From positions 193,614,334 through 193,678,333 of the forward strand of contig NC_077231.1 of NCBI RefSeq assembly GCF_027887165.1: a DNA stretch of 64,000 nt, written 5' to 3'. Position 1 is the first letter of the stretch; each line of letters starts with the position of its first letter. The notes under the pieces were generated by a model. The model was not told where the DNA came from, did no database searches, and saw nothing but the letters and a program-made list of their open reading frames with translations. Both the position numbers and the translations under genes were made by a program. Positions 36,349 through 48,669 of this stretch are shown here, in pieces. Source of the stretch: Monodelphis domestica. Taxonomy: Eukaryota > Chordata > Mammalia > Didelphimorphia > Didelphidae.

Positions 36349-36577
36349 CCAGCTAGGTGGTTCAGTGGATATAGCATTGAGCTTGGAGACTGGAAGACCC
36401 GAATTCAAACCTCACCTCAGATACTTACTTGTTGTGTGACTCTGGGCAGGTCATGTAACCTCTGTTTCCCTTAGTCTACTAGAGAAGGAAGTGGTAAACT
36501 ACTACTAGATACTTGCCAAGAAAACCCCACATATGGTACAGTCTACATGGTCATGAAGAGTCAGACACAACAAACAT
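36349..36577 (+). repeat. marsupial tRNA-derived SINE
   Basis: 'ccagctaggtggttcagtgg', 'gacccgaattcaaacc', 'gtgactctgggcaggtcatg' and the tail 'catgaagagtcagacacaac' match the SINE at 7841. The head resembles a tRNA promoter (A and B boxes). Confidence 0.78.
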
Positions 36578-37453
36578 GCTTTGAAGCAACTCTCCCAAAT
36601 CCCAGAAGCAACTGACTGGTCACTTCCCCAGAAGTGTGGCTACTACTTCCTTCAAGAGCTCTAGGAATAGGAGACTTCTGGTCAAGATGGTGGGCTTAGA
36701 GAAAGCTAAAGTTCAGATCTCTGGAAACCCTTCCCTACTGAACTCAAACTATATGCTCCTAGGGCACCGAAATTCAAAATGAACAACAGCATAGACCCCG
36801 GGAACCCTCCTCCTGGACCTGGATCAAAAGGTACTCCCCCCCGAAAACCAAAATCCGAGATCACTGAGACCTAAGGGGTAGGCAGAAGGAAGGTCCCAGG
36901 ACCCATCCCCCCCCAACCCAGAGCTCCGAGTCCAAGGCAGCAGAGGGAACCTCAGAGCCTCAGGGCCTGCTATTCTGAAGGCTGCTTCCTGAAAACAACC
37001 TGACTCAGTCACGGGGGCACAAAGACAGCAGGGAAACAGAGAGAGGAGGGGGGAGCTTGTAACCCCCTGGCTGGATCCCTCCATCCGAGTCTCACGGGAG
37101 GTCCCTGCCTCAAAGCATACTCAGTTCAACCCAGTGAAAGCTAATCTTATCAGGAGCCCTCTGAGCTCCAGGAAGCCATGGCCCCTGCCCCTCAGAGTGC
37201 AGCCTTGGCTGGCCGGCAAAAGCAGTGAAACACCTCGCGGAGAGTGCCAAGCCAGGCTCAAAGCGTGGAAGTAAGGCAACGGAGAAGCATCGGGAGAGAA
37301 TCAAGGAGGGCAGTAACACAGAAACACCAGCAATTCCTGGCTTCCCCGGGAAGACAGAACAACAACTGCATAGAACAAACAATCTGCCTAGGGCTAAAAC
37401 CTCTGAACACCAGACAGAGATAAGAAAAGTTAGTCCTCCCCACTCAGATAGAG

Positions 37454-38405
37454 ATGGCAAACTCCACAGAAGCACAAAAGCCCCAAAATTCCAAGAAAAA
37501 CAATAAGAAGGGGGCGAATTTGGACACATTTTATGGAGCAAAAATACAAAATACAGAGGAGATAGAAGAGGAAACACAAGTAAATGCACCGAAACCTTCC
37601 AAAGGAAATGGAAACTCTCCACAAACCCATGAAGAATTTGAATCGGAAAGGATTAAAAAGATGGAAGCCCTCTGGGAGGAAAAGTGGGAAATAATGCAAA
37701 AGAAATTCACGAATCTACAAAACCAGTTTGACCAAAGTGAAAAGGAAAACCAGGCTTTAAAAGTCAGAATCAGGCAACTCGAAGACAACGAGCAAGAATT
37801 AATAAAGCAAAGCCAAAAGACTAAGAAATTAGAAGAGAACATAAAATATCTCACTGACAAGGTGACAGACTTGGAAAATAGAGGAAGAAGAGATAATTTA
37901 AAAATAATTGGACTTCCAGAAAATCCAGAAATAAACACCAAACTCGACACCGTAATAAAAGATATAATTAAAGAAAATTGCCCAGAGATTCTAGAACAAG
38001 GGGGCAATACAGCCACTGACACAGCTCACAGAACACCCTCTACACTAAATCCCCAAAAGACAACTCCCAGGAATGTAATTGCCAAATTCCAAAGCTTTCA
38101 AACAAAAGGAAAAATCCTACAAGAAGCCAGAAAAAGACAATTTAGATATAAAGGAATGCCAATCAGGGTACACAAGACCTTGCAAGTTCCACTCTGAATG
38201 ATCATAAGGCATGGAACATGATTTTGAGAAAGGCAAGAGAGCTGGGTCTTGAACCAAGAATCCGCTATCCAGCAAAACTGACTATATACTTCCAAGGGAA
38301 AGTATGGGCATTCAACAAAATAGAATAGTTCCAATTTTTTGCAAAGAAAAGACCAGAGCTCTGTGGAAAGTCCAATATCGAAAAACAAAGAGCATGGAAT
38401 ACCTG
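37454..38405 (+). pseudogene. L1 ORF1, copy 2, near-complete
   Basis: ATG 37454 opens 247 codons: a polar N-terminus, a coiled coil (residues about 65-145) and the RRM ('RRDNLKIIGLPE', residues about 149-160). A one-base deletion near 38186 shifts the frame to a stop at 38197. The C-terminal domain continues in the next frame ('PAKLTIYFQGKVWAF') to a stop at about 38327 and ends near 38405. Confidence 0.88.
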
Positions 38406-38494
38406 AAAAGGTAAATATGAAGGAAAGGGAAAAAAAGAAAAATGTTATCTTTTTCTTTTACTCAAACTCTCTTCTATAAGAACTACATTTATAT

Positions 38495-38496
<2 letters not shown>

Positions 38497-38551
<55 letters not shown>

Positions 38552-38552
38552 T
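38497..38552 (+). repeat. (TA)n then (T)n tract between L1 ORFs
   Basis: About 36 bp of TA repeats followed by some 18 T. L1 copy 4 has only a short TA-rich stretch at the matching place (about 54320), so this has expanded in copy 2. Confidence 0.9.
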
Positions 38553-38848
38553 ACTTAAACCTTACTCTCAGGGAAATCAATTCTGAGGGGGAAGAACATC
38601 CAGATCCATTGGGATCTTGAATTCTATCTTACCCAACAAGGGAAGGGAGAAGGGAAAACCAAGGGGGGAAGGGGGAAGGGAACACAAAAAAGGGAGGGAA
38701 GAAGAGGGGGAAGGGAGGGAACAAAAAGGGGGTGACTAGAAAGGGAAACATATCAAGGAAGGGGACAAGGAGGACTGATTTAAAGTAAATCACTGGACTA
38801 AAAGGTAGAGCTGAAGAAGAAAGGTTAGAATTAGGGAAGGATATCAAA

Positions 38849-41800
38849 ATGCCAGGGAGTCCACAAGTGGCGGTCATAACTTTGAACGTGAATGGGATGA
38901 ACTCACCCATAAAACGTAGACGAATAGCAGAATGGATTAGAATCCAAAACCCTACCATATGTTGTCTTCAAGAAACACACATGAGGCAGGTAGACACACA
39001 ACAGGTCAGAATTAAAGGATGGAGTAAGACCTTCTGGGCCTCAACTGACAGAAAGAAGGCAGGAGTGGTAATCATGATATCTGATAAAGCCAAAGCAAAA
39101 ATAGACCTGATCAAAAGGGATAGAGAAGATAATTATATTTTGTTAAAAGGGACTTTAGATAATGAGGAAATATCGCTAATCAACATGTATGCACCAAATA
39201 ATATAGCACCCAAATTTCTAATGGAGAAACTAGGAGAATTGAAGAAGGAAATAGACAGCAAAACCGTATTAGTGGGAGACTTAAACCAACCATTATCAAA
39301 TTTAGATAAATCAAATCAAAAAATAAATAAGAAAGAGGTAAAAGAAGTGAATGAAATCTTAGGAAAATTAGAATTAATAGACATATGGAGAAAAATAAAT
39401 AGGGATAAAAAGGAATACACCTTTTTCTCAGCACCACATGGCACATTCACAAAGATTGACCATACATTAGGTCATAAAACATGGCACTCAAATGCAGAAA
39501 AGCAGAAATAATAAATGCATCCTTTCCAGATCACAAGGCAATAAAAATAATGATCAGTAATGGTACATGGAAAACCAAATCAAAAACTATTTGGAAATTA
39601 AACAATATGATACTCCAAAATCGTTTAGTTAGAGAAGAAATCATAGAAACAATTAATAATTTCATCGAGGAAAATGACAATTGCAAGACATTCTTTCAAA
39701 CCCTTTGGGATGCAGCCAAAGCAGTAATCAGAGGTAAATTCATTTCCCTGAGTGCATATATTAACAAATGAGGGAGAGCAGAGATCAATCAATTGGAAAT
39801 GCAAATAAAAAAACTCAAAAGCAATCAAATTAAAAACCCCCAGCAGAAAACCAAATTAGAAATCCTAAAAATTAAGGGAGAAATTAATAAAATCGAAAAT
39901 GATAGAACTATTGATTTGATAAATAAGACAAGAAGCTGGTACGCTGAAAAAAAAAACAAAATAGACAAAGTACTGGTCAAACTAATTAAAAAAAGGAAGG
40001 AAGAAAAGCAAATTAACAGCATCAAAGATGAAAAGGGGGACATCACCTCCAATGAAGAGGAAATTAAGGCAATCATTAAAGATTACTTTCCCCAATTATA
40101 TGGCAATAAATACACCAATTTAGGTGATATGGATGAATATATACAAAAATACAAACTAACTAGACTAACAGAAGAAGAAATAGAATTCTTAAATAATCCC
40201 ATATCAGAAAATGAAATCCAACAAGCCATCAAAGAGTTTCCTAAGAAAAAATCCCCAGGGCCTGATGGATTCACCAGTGAATTTTATCAAACATTCAGAG
40301 AACAGGTAATCCCAATACTATACAAACTATTGGACATAATAAGCAAAGAGGGAGTTCTACCAAACTCCTTTTATGACACAAACATGGTACTGATTCCAAA
40401 ACCAGGCAGGTTAAAAACAGAGAAAGAAAACAATAGACCAATCTCCCTAATGAATATAGATGCAAAAATCTTAAATAGGATACTAGCAAAAAGACTCCAG
40501 CAAGTGATCAGAAGGGTCATCCACTATGATCAATTAGGATTCATACCAGGGATGCAGGGCTGGTTCAATATTAGGAAAACCATCCACATAATTGACCACA
40601 TCAACAAGCAAACCAACAAGAACCACATGATTATCTCAATAGATGCAGAAAAAGCCTTTGATAAAATACAACACCCATTCCTACTAAAAACACTAGAAAG
40701 CATAGGAATAGAAGGGTCATTCCTAAAAATAATAAACAGTATATACCTAAAACCATCAGCTAATATCATCTGCAATGGGGATAAGCTAGATGCATTCCCA
40801 ATAAGATCAGGAGTGAAACAAGGATGCCCATTATCACCTCTATTATTTAACATTGTACTAGAAACACTAGCAGTAGCAATTAGAGAAGAAAAAGAAATTG
40901 AAGGCATCAAAATAGGCAAGGAGGAGACCAAGTTATCACTCTTTGCAGATGACATGGTCTACTTAAAGAATCCTAGAGATTCAACCAAAAAGCTAATCAA
41001 AATAATCAACAACTTTAGCAAAGTTGCAGGATACAAAATAAACCCACATAAGTCATCAGCATTTCTATATATCTCCAACACATCTCAGCAGCAAGAACTA
41101 GAAAGAGAAATCCCATTCAAAATCACCTTAGACAAAATAAAATACTTAGGAATCTATCTCCTGAGACAAATACAGGAACTATATGAACACAACTACAAAA
41201 CACTCTCCACACAACTAAAACTAGACTTGAGCAATTGGAAAAACATTAACTGCTCATGGATAGGACAAGCCAATATAATAAAAATGACCATCCTACCCAA
41301 ACTTATTTATCTATTTAGTGCCATACGCATTGAACTCCCAAAATATTTCTTTACTCATTTAGAAAAAACCATAACAAAATTCATTTGGAATAACAAAAAA
41401 TCAAGGATATCCAGGGAAATAACGAAAAAAAAAACACATATGATGGGGGCCTTGCAGTCCCAGACATTAAACTATATTACAAAGAAGCAGTCATCAAAAC
41501 AATTTGGTACTGGATAAGAAACAGAAAGGAGGATCAGTGGAATAGACTGGGGGCAAGCGACCTCAGCAAGAAAGTATACGATAAACCCAAAGATCCCAGC
41601 TTTTGGGACAAAAATCCACTATTCGATAAAAACTGCTGGGAAAATTGGAAGACAGTATGGGAGAGATTAGGAATAGATCAACACCTCACACCCTACACCA
41701 AGATAAATTCAAAATGGGTGAATGACTTAAACATAAAGAAGGAAACTATAAGTAAATTGGGTAAACACAGAATAGTATACATGTCAGACCTTTGGGAGGG

Positions 41801-42646
41801 GAAAGACTTTAAAACCAAGCAAGACAAAAAAAAATCACAAAATGAAAAATAAATAACTTTGACTACGTCACATTAAAAAGCTTTTGTACAAACAAAACCA
41901 ATGTAACTAAAATCAGAAGGGAAGCAACAAATTGGGGGGAAATCTTCATAGAAACCTCTGACAAAGGTTTAATTACTCAAATTTATAAAGAGCTAAATCA
42001 ATTGTACAAAAAATCAAGCCATTCTCCTATTGATAAATGGGCAAGGGACATAGATAGGCAGTTCTCAGATGAAGAAATCAAAACTATTAATAAGCACATG
42101 AAGAAGTGTTCTAAATCTCTTATAATCAGAGAGATGCAAATCAAAACAACTCTGAGGTATGACCTCACACCTAGCAGATTGGCTAACATGATAGCAAAGG
42201 AAAGTAATGAATGCTAGAGGGGATGTGGCAAAGTAGGGACATTAATTCATTGCTGGTGGAGTTGTGAACTGATCCAACCATTCTGGAGGGCAATTTGGAA
42301 CTATGCCCAAAGGGCGACAAAAGAATATCTACCCTTTGATCCAGCCATAGCACTGCTGGGTCTTTACCCCAAAGAAATAATGGAGAAAAAGACTTGTACA
42401 AGAATATTCATAGCTGCGCTCTTTGTGGTGGCCAAAAATTGGAAAACGAGGGGATGCCCATCAATTGGGGAATGGCTGAACAAATTGTGGCATATGTTGG
42501 TGATGGAATACTATTGTGCTAAAAGGAATAATAAAGTGGAGGAGTTCCATGGAGACTGGAACAACCTCCAGGAAGTGATGCAGAGCGAGAGGAGCAGAAC
42601 CAGGAGAACATTGTACACCGAGACTAATACACTGTGGTATAATTGA
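38849..42646 (+). pseudogene. L1 ORF2, copy 2, few lesions
   Basis: Endonuclease from ATG 38849 ('NVNGMNSPIK', 'CLQETH', 'LVGDLNQPLS', 'KIDHTLGHK'), frameshift near 39490, stop TGA at 39769. Reverse transcriptase frame 39793-41517 contains 'GFIPGMQGW' and catalytic FADD at 40942-40953; one of the two methionines found after FADD in copies 1 and 4 is missing. A frameshift in an A run at about 41430 ends it. The C-terminal Cys motif has TAG at 42215. Other lesions lie at about 41826. Confidence 0.9.
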
Positions 42647-43019
42647 ACGTAATGGATTTCTCCATTAGTGGCGGTATAATGTCCCTGAACAATCTGCAGC
42701 GATCTAGGAGAAAAAACACTATTCATAAGCAGAGGACAAACTATGGTAGTAAAAACACCGAGGAAAAGCAACTGCCTAACTACAGCAGTTGAGGGGACAT
42801 GACAGAGGAGAGACTCTAAACGAACACTCTAATGCAAATATTAACAACATGGCAATGGGTTCGAATCAAGAACATATGTGATACCCAGTGGAATCACACG
42901 TCGGCTATGAGGGTTGGGGGGTAGGAAAAAAAATGATCTTTGTGTTTAATGAATAATGCTTGGAAATGATCAAATAAAATATTATAAAATTTTAAAAATA
43001 AAAAGAGCTCTAGGAATAG

Positions 43020-44334
43020 ATAAACTCAGAATGGGTGAATGACTTGAATATAAAGAAGGAAACTATAAGCAAATTAGGTGAACACAGAATAGTATACATG
43101 TCAGATCTTTGGGAAAGGAAAGACTTTTAAAAACAAGCAAGAGCCAGAAAAAAAATCACAAAATGTAAAATCAATCATTTTGATTACATCAAATTAAAAA
43201 GGTTTTGTACAAACAAAACTAATGCAACCAAAATTAGAAGGGAAGCAACAAATTGGGAAATAATCTTCATAACAAAAACCCCTGACAAAGGTCTACTCAA
43301 ATTTACAAAGAGCTAAATCAATTGTACAAAAAATCAAGCCATTCTCCAATTGATAAATAAGCAAGGGACATGAATTGGCAATTTTCAAGTAAAGAAATCA
43401 AAACTATTAATAAGCACATGAAAAAGTGCTCTACATCTCTTATAATCAGAGAAATGCAAATCAAAAAAACTCTGAGGTATGACCTCACACCTAGCAGATT
43501 GGCTAACGTGATAGCAAAGGAAAGTAATGAATGCTAGATGGGATGTGGAAAAGTAGGGACATTAATTCATTGCTGGTGGAGTTGTGAATTGATTCAACCT
43601 TTCTGGAGGGCAATTTGGAACTATACCCAAAGGGTGATAAAAGACTGTGTGCCCTTTGACCCAACCATAGTACTTCTGGGTTTGTACCCCAAAGAGATAA
43701 TAAGGAAAAAGACTTGTACACGAATATTCATAGCTGCGCTCTTTGTGGTGGCCAAAAATTGGAAAATGAGGGGATGCCCTTCAATTGGGGAATGGCTGAG
43801 CAAATTGTGGTATATGTTGGTGATTGAATACTATTGTTCTAAAAGGAATAATAAAGTGGAGGAATTCCATGGGAACTGGAATGACCTAAAGGAATTGATG
43901 CAGAGTGAGAGGAGCAGAACCAGGAGAACATTGTAGACAGAGATGGATACACTGTCACACAATCGAATGTAATGGACTTCTCCATTAGTGGTAATGCATT
44001 GATCCTGAACAACTCAGAGGGATCTACGAGAAAAAAACATTATCCACATTCAGAGGAAAAACTTTGGGAGTAGAAACACAGCAGAAAAACAACTGCTTTG
44101 ATACATGGGTCTAGGGGATATGGTTGGGGATGTAGACTATAAATGAACATCCTAATGCAAACACCAACAACATGGAAATAGCTTCTGATCAAGGACACAT
44201 GTAACACCCAATGAAATTGTGCATCGGCTACAGGAAGGGCATGGGGAGGAGAGGGAGGGAAATAATGTGATTCTTGTAACCAAGGAATAATGTTCTAAAT
44301 TGAGTAAATAAATTAATTTTAAAAATTAAAAATT
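43020..44334 (+). mobile_element. 5'-truncated LINE-1, copy 3, at the same target site
   Basis: It starts inside ORF2 ('ataaactcagaatgggtgaa') and runs through the C-terminal region and 3' UTR to an A-rich tail. The 16-bp 'agagctctaggaatag' flanks it at 43004-43019 and 44335-44350, the same word that flanks copy 2. Stops include TAA near 43358 and TAG at 43535. Confidence 0.92.
43300..43975 (+). pseudogene. L1 ORF2 C-terminal fragment, copy 3
   Basis: This contains the 'QLYKKSSHSPIDK' segment and, after TAG 43535, a 132-codon frame (43538-43936) from the Cys-rich motif through 'WLSKLWYMLV' to the end of ORF2. No catalytic domain is present. Confidence 0.8.
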
Positions 44335-44350
44335 AGAGCTCTAGGAATAG

Positions 44351-45630
44351 TCCTGAGGGGTTGGGGGTTATCTTCCAAGTGCTATAGCTCATGAGGCCCC
44401 CAGTGGTATGCTTCCATCCTTAATTATTAGTTAATATCAATTAGTCATCCAAACTTAATTTGCTTTTAGAAAAGGTATCTACTAAGATGGTATAGCAAGA
44501 GCCATTGGTATAAAACATTCCCCTCTAGAAGTCTATGATACATTCTCCCAAAATATATTGAATCTGAGAGAAAGGCTCAGGTTCAGAGAGAACGTGTTTA
44601 AAAGGGGCTAACTCATAATTACTGGAATCATCTTTGTGGAGTTTTCAGGATGTTCCCCTTAGTTATGGTGTAGGCCTCCCCTTCCCCCCCCCCACTCATG
44701 TCTTTGTAGACTTTTAATCTTGTTGCAGGTGATTTGTGGTTTCTGATGCTGATACTTCCATAAGCTATTCATGGAACTTGTAGGATGCCAGGGGAGAAAT
44801 GAGAAGTCCGAAATCCCTCCGGATCCTTTGAGGTATGGCCAAGTGGATAAATAGGCACAAATAAAGCCTCCAGGTAATTGTGACATGGGAGGGTGGTGGT
44901 GGTGAGGTTCAGCTTCTCTCATTCCCATTAGAAGGTTCTTTCTACCTCTTGCTACACACCAAAAGAGCAGCTGAAGAAAGAAGTGCTTAATTGTAATTGT
45001 GGTTCTGGAAAAAAGAAAATGAGACCAAGACCTACTTGAGGGTCCTCTTCCTCCCTACTAGTTAATTTCTTATCAGAAGCTTGACTAAAATACTCTACTT
45101 TCCCCTATGAGCCATTTAAACATCTTTTTCCTATTAGTTGTCTTGTCTTATATAGGAGCCAGAGGGCATAACTAAGTTCCTCAGCTAGTCAGAAGACTGT
45201 TCACACCTAATGAGAAATCAAGATTTGTTCTTACCTGATAAATGGATCAGGGTTAAAATCTTACCACTAAATTTAGTGGGGTGATTTGTTCAAACTACTA
45301 TATTCATTTTAATCTTGCAGCCCCATCCAGGTCCAGAGAGGAGATCCTTTCAAACTTCAGTATCCTGAGAAACTCTGCCCATTTAGTGTTTGGTGTCCTC
45401 AAGTTCAATCAGTACAAAATTGAGTTTATTTATTTTTTCCTCCAAACTTGTTTTGCCTCCTTCTGATTTTAGCAAACCGCAACCTGACAAGAGAATAGTT
45501 TATTCTTCAGAATTAGTAGAGGCCTTCCATAAGTGCCAGGCCTCAAATGGTACACAAATGAATGGGAGCAAAGTAAAAGAATTAAATTTGATGTATGCAA
45601 CAAACCTCAAATGTTTATATCTTTAAAAAA
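44351..45630. other. unassigned
   Basis: No host gene or repeat recognised. Short C and T runs occur near 44686. The 89-codon antisense frame at 44659-44928 has no recognisable domain. Confidence 0.35.
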
Positions 45631-45639
45631 AAGTTTAAT

Positions 45640-45745
45640 ATGCAGTATGTCCTTCTCTGAGACCCAATTTATCATCTATAGACTAAAGAGTTGGATTAGA
45701 TGTCCTACAGGTCCCTTTTAGCTCTAACTCTATGATCCCATCATC
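45640..45745 (+). repeat. MIR-like SINE, 3' half
   Basis: 'caatttatcatctatagact', 'agagttggattagatgtcct' and 'ggtcccttttagctctaact' are in MIR-like order. Confidence 0.5.
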
Positions 45746-45867
45746 ACATGAACTTTTTTCTTCAATTATTGTATTATGTAATTTAACAAGAACTTGTGAA
45801 ATTTTGACTCATATTCTTTAATCCTTGATCATCATGTCATACATTACAATGCATATAAAGCATACCT

Positions 45868-46170
45868 TTCAGTGAGTCAACCAGTATTTAAGAGCTTGCT
45901 TGCTATGTGTCAGACACTGTGCTGGTGATGCAAAGAAATATTTCGATGTAATTTCTGCCTTCGCAGGACTCATATTCTAATGGGTGAGATAATATGCAAA
46001 TAACTGCAAAATAACATGTATAAGTGGAAAACATAGTCAGAGGAAAACTGAGCTAAACCTTGAAGAAATCCAGGGAATCTAGGAGGCAGAGGTGAGCAGA
46101 GAGAACATATAAGGCATGAGAGACTGCCAGTAAAAAGCAGAAAGTTGACAAGATTCTGAATGAGGAATAT
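45868..46170 (+). repeat. family A repeat
   Basis: 'gctatgtgtcagacactgtg', 'ctcatattctaatgggtgag', 'ggcatgagagactgccagta' follow the family A order. Confidence 0.6.
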
Positions 46171-46189
46171 TTTTTTGTAAATAGCCAAA

Positions 46190-46280
46190 TTTATTTATTT
46201 GTTTGTTTGTTTTTTGGCTATGTATATTTGTTATAAGGGCTTTGTTTTTTTTTTCTTTTTTTTCTTTTTTTTTAATGGGG
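46190..46280 (+). repeat. T-rich simple sequence
   Basis: 'ttatttatttgtttgtttg' followed by long T runs interrupted by single C; probably decayed antisense poly(A). Confidence 0.7.
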
Positions 46281-46387
46281 AATAGCTAAAAACAGGAAAA
46301 ATACCAATAAGGTAGCAAAAAAAGGGAGGGGAGGTCATTGAGATTTTTTTAAAGCATGCAAAGGGGCCTTTAATAAAAATAATAATA

Positions 46388-46560
46388 AAAGGGGCTGAGT
46401 GGATAGCAAACCAGGCTTGGAGTTAGAAGAACCTGGGTTCAAATTTGATCTCAGTCGCTTTCGAGCTGTGATACCCTGGGCAAGTCACTTAACCCCAATC
46501 TCCTAGCCTTTATTACTTCTAAGGCAGAAGCTAAGTGTTTAAAAAATAAAAACAAAAAGC
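46388..46560 (+). repeat. opossum-type SINE1
   Basis: 'ggggctgagtggatagcaaa', 'gaacctgggttcaaatttga', 'ccctgggcaagtcacttaac' and 'acttctaaggcagaagctaa' match the SINE at 23751. A TA-rich microsatellite follows (about 46577-46612). Confidence 0.72.
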
Positions 46561-46614
46561 AACAAAAATCACTAAGTATATATATATATATACATATACA
46601 TATACATATATATT

Positions 46615-48665
46615 AGCAATAATAATAAAAGACTTTCATGATGCCAACCCTGCAAAAGAGAATAACTCAAAAATATTTATAATCAAAACTCAAAGAAAAA
46701 TAAACTTGTTCACAAGAATGATTAGAATCCTCAAAGAAAAGATGCAGGAATTAAAAAAATATGTCTTATAAAAGGAATGAGAGCTATGAAGAACTATGGA
46801 GGAGAGAATTTTTTCAGAAGGATTAACAGCTTAGTGGAAGAAATATAAAACCTATTCTAATGAAAAACTTCCTAAAAATAAGACTGGACTAAATGGAAAT
46901 TAATGATTCCAGTGACAAAAGAATTCTTAAAACAAAGTCAAAAGAATAGGAAAAAGGAAGAAGATTTAACATCTCATTTCAAAAAAACTGACCTAGAAGG
47001 ACAAATAACTTTAAATACATAGGATAGCCATAATTCATGGACAAAAAAAGAACCTGAACATCACATTTCAATAAATCATTAAAGGATATTGCTTAGAAAT
47101 ATTAGAGCAAGGGAGCAATGTGACAATAAAAAGAATCCATTGATCTTCTAAAAAAACTACAAAATGAGAACTCCTGGAATTTCATTACCAAAATTCAGAC
47201 CTATGATTAAAGAAAAATATACTAAGAGCGGCAGAAAGAATTCAAATATCAAGGAACCATAAGCAGGATTGGACAACACTTAGTAGCTATCATTATAAGG
47301 AGGTAAGAATAATGAGATAGTCCAAAAAGTAATTTAAAAAAAGATGAACAACCAAGAATAATTTTATTTAGGAAAAATGAGTATACTTCTACAAGGGATA
47401 TAAATCTTTAGTTATTTTTTAATATTCCTGATTTTTAAAAGGTGACAATAAATTTGAAATATAAATAAGGAAGAAAAATAAAAAGACTACCATAAGTAAA
47501 GGATCAGAAGGGATTTCATAAGTATGAATTGCATACATTTTGGTGAGAGGGGAGTATTAAAAATGTTTTTTTTAGAATCCTAAAGTCCTAAAAGATCATA
47601 GAAGTAGTTAAGTAGACAGGAGACCAGAAATCATTTTGTTTTGAAGATGCAAAAGAAAGAAAAATCAGAATGGGGAGGTGATATATTAAGGAAAAATGGT
47701 AGAAAAGATGGAGTAACCTTGTTAAGACACATAATCTGGTTGTGCCAGTTGAACTATTACACTCATAGAATAAGAAAAGGAAGCTTCTCTTAAATCTTTT
47801 CATCTATATTTTCAAAGAAGGACACGACACACACACACACACAGAATTTGGTACAAATATACTTCAAAATGGATATAATGTTTATATTAAATATTTTATA
47901 CATTCAACCCAAAAAGGATATAAATAAAAACAACAAAAAAAGGGGAAATGGGACTACAAAGTCGAAGACAGCGTAAGGGAGGAATTAAATGAAAGCACAT
48001 CATACTTTAAGTTTGAAGAGGGATAGCTAAGAGAAGTTTTAAAGGGGGTTGGAAGAAAGGTTAATAATGTGAAATAAACAAAAAGGGTAATATAGAAAAA
48101 AGCTATGAGAGAATAGAGTAAAAGGAATGATTATCATAATTATGAATGTGAATGGGATGAATTCATCCATAAAAGGAAGATGTTAACATAATGGATTAGA
48201 AAACAAAATCTAATAATCTGTTGTTTACAAGAAACACAATTGAAACTTAATGGTATATACAAGTTAAATTAATGTATTAGAGAAAAATATGCTTTGGCTG
48301 AATGCAAAAAAAGTAAGAGTAGCAATTATTATATTAGGCAAAGCAACATAAAAACAAAAATAAGAAAACTACATTTTACTGAAAGGTAACATAAACAATG
48401 AATGGATTTCAATATTTAACATGTATACACCTAATTGCATATCTTCTAAATTTTTTAAAGAAAAATTAAATGACTTAGAAGGAGAAATAGACAATAAAAC
48501 TATAAGCAGAGGAGACCTCAATTTACATCTAATATCCTGCCTGACATAAATTGCAAAAACTGAAGAATATTGGAACTAAACTAACAAACATAATAAAATA
48601 CTTCAAAGTTAAAATTTTCCCCTTCAGCACAGTCATCTTGGTAGGTTATAAATTTATTCCAAGGA
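46615..48665 (+). mobile_element. ancient L1 remnant: ORF1 and endonuclease only
   Basis: ORF1-derived words ('aaagtcaaaagaatagg', 'caactaataacctt'-like RRM region near 46985, 'agcaagggagcaatgtgac') run to about 47395. After a purine-rich spacer, 'atgaatgtgaatgggatgaa' (about 48142) opens the endonuclease part, followed by 'tgttgtttacaagaaacaca' and 'caatatttaacatgtataca' up to about 48660. No reverse transcriptase follows. It is far more decayed than copies 1-4. A short (CA)n lies at 47823-47842. Confidence 0.7.
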
Positions 48666-48669
48666 TTTT

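Larger units (their letters stand above)
36671..43003 (+). mobile_element. full-length LINE-1, copy 2
   Basis: 5' UTR from 'gagacttctggtcaagatgg', ORF1 (37454 to about 38405), ORF2 (38849 to about 42646), 3' UTR and A-rich tail. A 16-bp TSD, 'agagctctaggaatag', is at 36655-36670 and 43004-43019. This is the best preserved copy, with a 574-codon open reverse transcriptase frame, but it is still disabled in both ORFs. Confidence 0.95.

Noticed and set aside
36349..36440. tRNA-like A/B box sequence
   Set aside because: It belongs to a SINE with the usual tail; no tRNA cloverleaf is intact.
37110..38022. Antisense frames (up to 170 codons) over the L1 5' UTR and ORF1, recalling primate ORF0
   Set aside because: They overlap coiled-coil coding sequence, whose complement is naturally open, and the matching antisense frame in copy 1 (29041-29394) is not similar in sequence.
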